From assembly GCA_937889795.1 (NCBI GenBank), contig CALBZH010000088.1, positions 1 through 5,014 of the forward strand: 5,014 nt of DNA. The letters are read 5' to 3'. Positions 1 through 5,014 of the stretch are shown piece after piece (the first letter of the stretch is position 1; each line of letters begins with the position of its first letter). The stretch is from an uncultured Syntrophobacteraceae bacterium. GTDB lineage: Bacteria > Desulfobacterota > Syntrophobacteria > Syntrophobacterales > Syntrophobacteraceae. The position numbers and the translations under genes are program-made. The notes beneath the pieces are model-generated. The model had not been told where the DNA came from. It did no database searches and saw only the letters and a program-made list of their open reading frames with translations.

Positions 1-180
1 CCGACCATCCCAGTCATCATGAGCAGCGGCTACACGGAGCATGAGATTTCTGCGCGGTTCGCGGGCAAGGGGCTGGCAGGCTTCATCCAGAAGCCCTACA
101 CCATGCAGGAATTGCGCACGCGGCTACTCGGCATTCAGGGTCTGTGCAAGGACCCTGGGCCAAAACCGGAGAGTCCCTGA
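1..180 (+). CDS. C-terminal end of a receiver (REC) domain protein, probably a hybrid sensor histidine kinase (5' partial)
   Basis: Frame 1 is open from the first base of the window to a TGA at 178-180, giving 59 residues. They match the last third of a response-regulator receiver domain. The beta4 strand 'IPVIMSSGY' carries the conserved Ser/Thr switch position (Ser8 or Ser9). Beta5 reads 'GFIQKPY', with the conserved aromatic Phe28 and the invariant Lys31-Pro32 pair. Helix alpha5 follows at about residues 34-45, and then a short Pro/Gly/Lys-rich tail. The phosphoacceptor Asp lies upstream of the window. The pattern SSGY...FAGKGLAGFIQKPY is, from family knowledge, typical of receivers fused to the C terminus of PAS-containing hybrid histidine kinases, so a hybrid kinase is the likeliest parent. 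A stand-alone single-domain regulator is also possible, because nothing upstream can be seen. The stop lies 24 nt before the next start, in the same reading frame, which suggests co-transcription with the downstream kinase. Confidence 0.88.
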   Translation, partial: PTIPVIMSSGYTEHEISARFAGKGLAGFIQKPYTMQELRTRLLGIQGLCKDPGPKPESP

Positions 181-188
181 GCGGCTCC

Positions 189-195
189 TAAGGAG
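189..195 (+). promoter_or_regulatory. Shine-Dalgarno site of the HisKA_2 kinase gene
   Basis: TAAGGAG lies in the 24-nt gap after the upstream stop codon and ends 9 nt before the ATG at 205. It is a strong match to the anti-Shine-Dalgarno sequence and supports independent initiation at 205. The upstream in-frame TGA at 178-180 leaves no ATG, GTG or TTG candidate between it and 205, so the start is well fixed. Confidence 0.8.
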
Positions 196-204
196 ATCCC
201 GAGC

Positions 205-2700
205 ATGAGCGCTTATTCAGCCGCGAACGGCAGTCGAAACCCACCCAGATCCCAGAGTGGCGACCTCATCCGTCTTCCGCGCCTTTGGGGGCCGTTTGCG
301 GTGTTCCTGGTGCTGGCTCTGGGGATCGGTTTCGCCGGATATGCCTACCACAAACACGAAGAAGAAGCTCTGGTCACCGAGACTCAGAAAGCACTGGCTT
401 CCATCGCGGAGCTTAAGATCCGCCAAATTGCGGAGTGGAGAGACGAGCAGATCCGAGACGCCGTCGTTGCCGCCAAGGATCATACGATGATCACGGCCAT
501 GAACGCCCTGCTGAGGGACCCCGGTGACACAAGTGCCCGGCAGGAGATCGTCCTCGCACTGGACACCCTCAAACGGGTCTATCGCTATCAACAGGTGATG
601 GTGCTTGACCTCGCGGGGGAGCCTCGGGTGGCAGCTTCGGGGGATGCAGCCGTAACCGGAAAGACGATGACTCAAGAGGTGCTGGAAGTGAGGCAAACCC
701 GAGCCCCCCTCCTCTCGGATCTCCACATGGAAGCTGTCGCCGCGCCGAATGTGCACCTGGATCTGCTGGCACCCCTCCACACTGAAGACGGTGCGCAACA
801 GATGATCGGATTCCTCCTTATCCGGATCAACCCTGAACAGTTCCTCTTCCCGTTGATCCAATCCTGGCCCGTCCCCAGTGAAAGCGCGGAAAGCCTTCTA
901 GTAAGGCAAGAGGGCGATCGGGTGCTCTTTTTGAACGCGCTTCGCCATCGCGACGATCCGGCTATGACTTTGAGCTTTCCCCTGGCTGAGCCGGCATTGC
1001 CGGCCGCCCGCATCGCTCGGGGCGAATCGGGCGCCATGCGCGGGATCGACTACCGTGGCACCCCGGTCTTGGCCTTTGCGAAGTCCGTTCCGAGCACGCC
1101 CTGGTTTCTGGTTGCAAAAATCGACGAAGAAGAGGCCCTCGCCGCTTCGCGGACGCCGCGGCTCTTTCTTGGGGCCTTCATCGGGGTCATGGTTCTCGCG
1201 TCCGGTTTGGCGGCAGCACTGCTGTTCAACCACCAGCGCGCCGATGCCTACCGGCAGCTGGTCCAGCTTCAGGCAGAGCGGCTCGACACCCAGGAGGCAC
1301 TCCGCAAGAGCCAAGAAATCTTGCACCTGGCGCAGGAGGCCGCCAACGCGGGCAGCTGGGAATGGGACCTTCGAACCAACGAAAACTACTGGTCCGAGGA
1401 GCTGTGGAAGCTTTACGGACTTGAGCCACATTCCTGCGAGCCGTCCTACGATGCCTGGCTGCAGACGATCCATCCCGACGACCGCCAGAAAGCCGAATCC
1501 GCCGTGAGTCAAGCTGCGGACGCGAGAACCGAGATCTACACCGAGTGGCGCGTCTCGCACTCGGGGAGTGGCGAGCGCTGGCTCATGTCTCGCGGACAGC
1601 CCGTTTACGACGAAAGGGGGGACACCGTCCGATATGTTGGGATCGTCATGGACATCACGGAACGCAAGCGCACGGAAATGGCACTCCGTCAATGGGCGGA
1701 TGCGTTCACCTACTGTGCCCACGGAATCGCTCTCGGCGCCCCTTCCACCAATACCATTCTAACCTGCAACCCGGCTTATGCCGCCATGCGGGGACGCACG
1801 GTGGAAGAGATAAGCGGTACGCCGATCCTGGAAGGCTATGATCCCTCGGAGCACGACCACCTCCTGCGAGGCATCGCCGAAGCCGACGAAAAGGGCCACG
1901 TCCAGCTGGAAAGCCTGCTGAAGCACGCTGAAGGGTTTGCCATCCCCGTGCAGATCGATGTCGTCACCGTGCGGGATGAGGAAGGAAAACCGGTTTATCG
2001 GGTGGCGACCGCCCAAGACATCAAACGACGGAAAGAAGCCGTCGACGCTCTCCGGGATTCGCTTGAAGACAAGGTCGCCCTGCTCAAAGAGGTCCATCAC
2101 CGCGTCAAGAACAATCTCCAGATCGTCGCCAGCCTTCTCAACCTTCAAGCGGTCCGCTCCCGTAATCCCGAGGTGGTCGAAGTCCTCCAGGACACCGGAA
2201 ACCGAGTCCGCTCCATGGCCCTACTCCATGAGGTGCTTTATGCCTCGGGGACTCTTGCAAGCATCAATTTCGCCCGCTATGTGGAGGATCTGTGCCGTCA
2301 CTTGCTTCGCTCCTACGGGGGCGTCGCCGCCAGGATCAAGCTGGTGAACCGCGTCGAGCGGATCGGCCTGCCTCTTGAGCAATCCGTTCCGTGCGGGCTC
2401 ATCATCAATGAGCTCGTCTCCAACGCGCTCAAGCATGCCTTCCCGGACGATCGATCGGGCCAGGTTACAATCGAGCTGCGCCCCACATCGGAGCGGCAGC
2501 TCCGCCTGTGTGTGCGGGATGACGGTGTGGGACTTCAGAGGGATTTCGTGCCGGCGAATGGCTCCACCCTGGGACTGCAGTTGGTTTCGAACCTCGCCGA
2601 GCAACTGGGTGGTCGGTTGACCGTCAATCATGACGCGGGGAAAGGCACTGCTTTTTGTGTCGATTTCTCGTCCCCAGAAGGCGTGGTCTTCGATGGATGA
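205..2700 (+). CDS. Membrane-bound PAS-domain sensor histidine kinase of the HisKA_2 class, with a periplasmic Cache-like sensor
   Basis: This complete gene of 831 residues encodes an inner-membrane sensor that should autophosphorylate on His and pass the phosphate to a response regulator. A basic cytoplasmic N terminus precedes TM1 (about 29-48). Residues about 49-318 form an extracytoplasmic Cache-type ligand-binding region, whose membrane-proximal end reads 'DYRGTPVLAF...PWFLVAKID'. TM2 is about 319-341. A short helical linker, with no recognisable HAMP, leads to PAS_3-type PAS1 (about 375-489: GSWEWD at 383-388, HPDDR at 423-427, closing DITERKR at 483-489). PAS2 spans about 492-610 and includes CNPAY at 521-525. 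The HisKA_2 motif EVHHRVKNNLQ is at 629-639; H632 aligns with the usual phosphoacceptor, with H631 beside it. HATPase_c has its N box at 735-744 (NELVSNALKH), G1 at 772-776 (DDGVG), G2 around G790 and G3 at 812-815 (GKGT). All catalytic motifs are intact. There is no receiver, so it needs a partner in trans. It lies 24 nt after the receiver gene, probably in one operon. From family knowledge, HisKA_2 kinases often partner ANTAR or other non-classical regulators, but none is visible here. The ligand is unknown. Confidence 0.95.
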   Translation: MSAYSAANGSRNPPRSQSGDLIRLPRLWGPFAVFLVLALGIGFAGYAYHKHEEEALVTETQKALASIAELKIRQIAEWRDEQIRDAVVAAKDHTMITAMNALLRDPGDTSARQEIVLALDTLKRVYRYQQVMVLDLAGEPRVAASGDAAVTGKTMTQEVLEVRQTRAPLLSDLHMEAVAAPNVHLDLLAPLHTEDGAQQMIGFLLIRINPEQFLFPLIQSWPVPSESAESLLVRQEGDRVLFLNALRHRDDPAMTLSFPLAEPALPAARIARGESGAMRGIDYRGTPVLAFAKSVPSTPWFLVAKIDEEEALAASRTPRLFLGAFIGVMVLASGLAAALLFNHQRADAYRQLVQLQAERLDTQEALRKSQEILHLAQEAANAGSWEWDLRTNENYWSEELWKLYGLEPHSCEPSYDAWLQTIHPDDRQKAESAVSQAADARTEIYTEWRVSHSGSGERWLMSRGQPVYDERGDTVRYVGIVMDITERKRTEMALRQWADAFTYCAHGIALGAPSTNTILTCNPAYAAMRGRTVEEISGTPILEGYDPSEHDHLLRGIAEADEKGHVQLESLLKHAEGFAIPVQIDVVTVRDEEGKPVYRVATAQDIKRRKEAVDALRDSLEDKVALLKEVHHRVKNNLQIVASLLNLQAVRSRNPEVVEVLQDTGNRVRSMALLHEVLYASGTLASINFARYVEDLCRHLLRSYGGVAARIKLVNRVERIGLPLEQSVPCGLIINELVSNALKHAFPDDRSGQVTIELRPTSERQLRLCVRDDGVGLQRDFVPANGSTLGLQLVSNLAEQLGGRLTVNHDAGKGTAFCVDFSSPEGVVFDG

Positions 2701-2701
2701 A

Positions 2702-2756
2702 CGGGAGGGCGAGGTGCCCGGGAATGCACTCGTCTTACCTCTCCCGAGAACGTTTT
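2702..2756 (+). terminator. Possible weak Rho-independent terminator after the HisKA_2 kinase gene
   Basis: CGGGAGGG (2702-2709) can pair with CCTCTCCCG (2739-2746; 8 bp including one G-U, with C2738 unpaired). The 29-nt loop can itself fold an inner stem GTGC/GCAC (2714-2717 with 2726-2729). A short TTTT run lies at 2753-2756, 6 nt past the outer stem. The position right after the stop codon fits a terminator. The long loop, the gap before the T run and the run's shortness make it a poor one. It could instead be an mRNA-stabilising hairpin or chance. Confidence 0.25.
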
Positions 2757-2916
2757 CTCCGCCACTTAGGGACACAATCCCCTTCGTTCCTCCAGGTGGC
2801 CATGATTTTTCTCTGCCGTTCCACACCCCCTCTTGGTATATGGAAAGGAGCTCTTTAGAGGACCGACCGGGCTTGGAGCTCAGGGAGCCAGCTCTCCGCA
2901 AATGTTGGTTATAGAT

Positions 2917-2920
2917 GGAG
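2917..2920 (+). promoter_or_regulatory. Shine-Dalgarno site of the HAMP-PAS kinase gene
   Basis: GGAG ends 7 nt before the ATG at 2928, a normal spacing. An in-frame TGA at 2922-2924, directly upstream of that ATG, rules out any earlier start. This site and the ATG at 2928 therefore define the N terminus, which then runs straight into a basic segment and TM1. Confidence 0.7.
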
Positions 2921-2927
2921 TTGAATC

Positions 2928-5014
2928 ATGTCGTCTGTTAGCTCGAGCCTGCGGTTTCGGCTCATCCTGATTGTGCTCCTTGCTTTCCTTCCGGCGATGG
3001 CCCTTGTCCTTTACACGGGACTGGAGCAACGAACTGGAGCGGCCGCCTATGCCGAGCAAAGCACGCGAAGACTCGTCGAGCTGGGATCCCTGCATCAGGC
3101 TCGCCAGATTGAAGAGGCACACCGACTGCTGATCTCATCGGCCAGCCGCTTCAGCTCTCAGAGGATGGATGACGAGCATTGCTCCGCATCCATGGCCGAG
3201 CTTGTGAAGCGCCACCCCTATTACCTGAACGTCGGCCTGATCGCTCCGAGCGGCAAGGTGCTGTGTAGTGCCCTTCCTTCCGGGACGGGGATGGACCTGT
3301 CGGACAGGGACTACTTCCAACGAGCACTCAAAGGCAACGGCCTCGCGATCGGCAGCTACCAGACGGAGCGACTGTCCGGCAGGGCTTCGATCAACTTTGG
3401 CTACCCGGTGAAGGACGCTGAGGGCCAAGTCCAAGCGGTAGCCTTCGCAGCCATGGACCTGCGCTGGCTCAATACGATGGCCGGCCAGGTGCGCCTCCCC
3501 AAAGGCGCAACAATAACCATCGTGGATCGTGAAGGCACAATCCTCGCCCGGTATCCTCACCCGGATCTTTGGGTGGGAAAGGTTGTCCCGAAATCGGACT
3601 TCCTCTCCACTCTTCTTGAAAGCCAGGAGGAAGGCGTTGCCGAGGGAACCGGCGTCGACGGCATCAAGCGTCTTTACGCCTATACCCCGCTGGACGATCG
3701 GCCCCACACCACGTTTCTTTATACAGGGATTCCCACCACGACCGTCTATGAAGAAGCAAATCGCGCCCTTGTGCGGAACATCCTCGGACTCTGCGCGGTC
3801 TCCATCCTCGCGGTCGTGGCCGCACACGTTTTCGGCCACCTGTTCGTGATACGTCGCGTGGACTCGTTGGTCGCGACTGCCCGGCAGCTTGCAGCGGGTG
3901 AGCTGAGCTCCCGAACGAAGCCCGACGTCGGAGCGCACGAGCTCGCCCTGCTGGCAAAGGCACTCGACGATCTAGCCGAATCGCTCGAGCGAAAGAGTGT
4001 CGAGCGGGATCAAATGGAGGAGGCGCTACGCCGGTCCGAAGCGAAGTACCGAACCCTTGTGGAGCAGGTCCCCACCGTCACCTATGTCGCTACTCCAGAC
4101 GACAGACGCTCGACCCTTTACATCAGCCCTCAAATCGACACGCTCGTGGGATACGATCAGGCGGATTTCGAATCGGACCCGAGTCTCTGGAGCAAGCGGC
4201 TTCATCCCGATGACCGGGAGCGCGTGCTCCGGGAGGTGGCCCGCTGCCAGGAGGAAATGGACCTGTTTGTCTGCGAATACCGCATGCTCACATTCAACGA
4301 CCTGGTGAAATGGGTGCGCGACGAGGCCGTGATCCTTTTCGATGACACCGGCGAGCCCCTCTTCATACAAGGGGTCCTGATCGACGTGACCGAGCAGAAG
4401 CGGACCGAGGAGGAGCTCCGAAAGGCTCACGAAGAGCTCGAGAGCCGCGTGGAGCAGAGGACCCGGGAGCTCGCCCGAGCGAATGAAGAATTGCGCCAAA
4501 GCTCGGAAAAGCTCAAACACTTCGCATACTCCGTGGTGCACGATCTCAAGAGTCCCGCGATCGGGGCCTACGGCCTCACACGGCTTCTCCAAAAACAATA
4601 TGAGCACCAGCTTGATGCACGGGCAAACCAGTACTGCGATCAGATCGTGCGCGCATCGGAGCACATTGCGGAGCTCGTCGAAAAGATCAACGTCTTCATT
4701 GCGACCAAGGAAGCTCCCCTGAAGTTCGAGCCAGTCCGCGTCGGCGAAATCATTCAGGTGTTGAGGGAGGAGTTCTCATCCAAGCTCAGCCTCCGTCGGG
4801 TCAAGCTGGTCGAGCCTGAAGCAGGCATCGAGATCAATGCGGACAGGTTGTCGCTGCTGCGAGCGTTCCGGAACTATATCGACAACGCCTTGAAATACGG
4901 TGGAGAGCGGCTGAGCCTCATCAGCGTCGGGTACGAGGGGCAGGGCGACTTTCACGTCTTCTCGGTGAATGACGATGGACAGGGGATGAGTGAGGCCGAT
5001 TCCGAGAAGATCTT
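2928..5014 (+). CDS. Membrane-bound dCache-HAMP-PAS sensor histidine kinase (3' partial)
   Basis: This frame is open from the ATG at 2928 to the window edge, giving 695 residues plus two bases of the next codon. A basic N terminus precedes TM1 (about 12-30). The periplasmic domain (about 31-283) is a double-Cache sensor. It has the family-typical run 'YLNVGLIAPSGKVLCSALP' (99-117), DRDYF (126-130), 'NFGYPV' (156-161) and 'ITIVDREGTILAR' (196-208). C85 and C113 may form a disulfide. TM2 is about 284-306 and HAMP about 307-358. PAS_3 spans about 367-492 (HPDDR at 426-430, closing DVTEQKR at 486-492). A Glu/Arg-rich coiled coil (about 493-530) leads into classical HisKA with HDLKSP at 538-543, where H538 is the predicted phosphoacceptor. 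HATPase_c begins with its N box at 647-658 (around N649, N653 and K656) and G1 at 682-686 (DDGQG). The G2 and G3 boxes, and any receiver, lie beyond the window. The protein should autophosphorylate in response to a periplasmic small molecule; the ligand and partner are unknown. The 227-nt upstream gap suggests its own promoter. Confidence 0.94.
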   Translation, partial: MSSVSSSLRFRLILIVLLAFLPAMALVLYTGLEQRTGAAAYAEQSTRRLVELGSLHQARQIEEAHRLLISSASRFSSQRMDDEHCSASMAELVKRHPYYLNVGLIAPSGKVLCSALPSGTGMDLSDRDYFQRALKGNGLAIGSYQTERLSGRASINFGYPVKDAEGQVQAVAFAAMDLRWLNTMAGQVRLPKGATITIVDREGTILARYPHPDLWVGKVVPKSDFLSTLLESQEEGVAEGTGVDGIKRLYAYTPLDDRPHTTFLYTGIPTTTVYEEANRALVRNILGLCAVSILAVVAAHVFGHLFVIRRVDSLVATARQLAAGELSSRTKPDVGAHELALLAKALDDLAESLERKSVERDQMEEALRRSEAKYRTLVEQVPTVTYVATPDDRRSTLYISPQIDTLVGYDQADFESDPSLWSKRLHPDDRERVLREVARCQEEMDLFVCEYRMLTFNDLVKWVRDEAVILFDDTGEPLFIQGVLIDVTEQKRTEEELRKAHEELESRVEQRTRELARANEELRQSSEKLKHFAYSVVHDLKSPAIGAYGLTRLLQKQYEHQLDARANQYCDQIVRASEHIAELVEKINVFIATKEAPLKFEPVRVGEIIQVLREEFSSKLSLRRVKLVEPEAGIEINADRLSLLRAFRNYIDNALKYGGERLSLISVGYEGQGDFHVFSVNDDGQGMSEADSEKI

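Larger units (their letters stand above)
2701..2927. other. Intergenic region between the two sensor kinase genes
   Basis: These 227 nt hold no credible gene. Frames open across the region only continue out-of-frame readings of the preceding kinase. The first half contains a possible two-tier hairpin (2702-2746). The second half has short GAGCTC palindromes and an AT-richer patch, GGTATATGG, near 2835-2843. That patch could be part of a promoter -10 region, but I found no good -35 partner at normal spacing, so I do not call a promoter. By position this is where transcription of the downstream kinase would be expected to start. Confidence 0.7.

Noticed and set aside
898..1722. 274-codon open frame on the minus strand
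   Set aside because: It lies wholly inside the well-supported kinase gene on the opposite strand. Its translation shows no recognisable domain and reads like the antisense of G+C-rich coding DNA.
2746..2759. Small stem GAGAA/TTCTC with loop CGTT
   Set aside because: Five base pairs, only two of them G-C, is too weak to call a structure, and it competes with the outer stem of the hairpin at 2702-2746.
2814..2842. Possible sigma-70-type promoter with -10 TATATG (2837-2842)
   Set aside because: The -10 matches only 4 of 6 positions, and the best hexamer at normal -35 spacing is poor (about 3 of 6). It is not distinguishable from chance.
2221..2901. 226-codon minus-strand frame covering the intergenic gap and the 3' end of the first kinase
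   Set aside because: Most of it is antisense to the HisKA_2/HATPase_c coding sequence. The portion from the gap (Ser/Gly/Lys-rich) shows no recognisable protein and has no support as a gene.
2630..2914. Small plus-strand frames (94 and 67 codons) running from the kinase 3' end into the intergenic gap
   Set aside because: They start out of frame inside the HATPase_c coding region. Their translations have no domain features, so they do not justify a gene in the gap.
3135..3938. 267-codon open frame on the minus strand
   Set aside because: It is antisense to the Cache/TM2 region of the second kinase. The translation is rich in Arg, Gly, His and Ala with no domain pattern, so it is a shadow.

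Overview
The window is a stretch of two-component signalling genes, all on the + strand. It holds three consecutive coding regions and one real intergenic gap. The DNA is G+C-rich (about 60% by eye). Codon use, clear Shine-Dalgarno sites and the architecture of the kinases (periplasmic double-Cache sensors, PAS_3 modules, a receiver ending in a 'KGLAGFIQKPY'-type tail) suggest a Gram-negative environmental bacterium with many sensory kinases. A Desulfobacterota/Pseudomonadota-like lineage is my guess; nothing here fixes the taxon.

Layout: (1) 1-180 is the last 59 codons of a gene ending in a response-regulator receiver domain, most likely the tail of a hybrid sensor kinase. (2) After only 24 nt, and with its own ribosome binding site, 205-2700 encodes a complete 831-residue membrane sensor kinase: TM1, a periplasmic Cache-like domain, TM2, two PAS domains, a HisKA_2 phosphoacceptor (HHRVKNN) and a HATPase_c domain, with no receiver. 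(3) 2701-2927 is a 227-nt noncoding gap with a possible weak terminator-like hairpin and short GAGCTC repeats; it probably holds the promoter of the next gene. (4) 2928 to the window end is a second membrane sensor kinase: TM1, dCache with a cysteine pair, TM2, HAMP, PAS_3, coiled coil, classical HisKA with HDLKSP, and the start of HATPase_c. The window edge cuts it at residue 695.

How they may work together: genes 1 and 2 look co-transcribed, so the receiver and the receiver-less HisKA_2 kinase could belong to one phosphorelay. The gap before gene 3 suggests its own transcription. No DNA-binding or other output regulator, chemotaxis gene or enzyme is visible, so the signals and targets of both kinases are unknown. 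I see no RNA gene, mobile element, CRISPR array or prophage feature, and no evidence of an undescribed system. The region looks like an ordinary, though densely packed, sensory kinase cluster.
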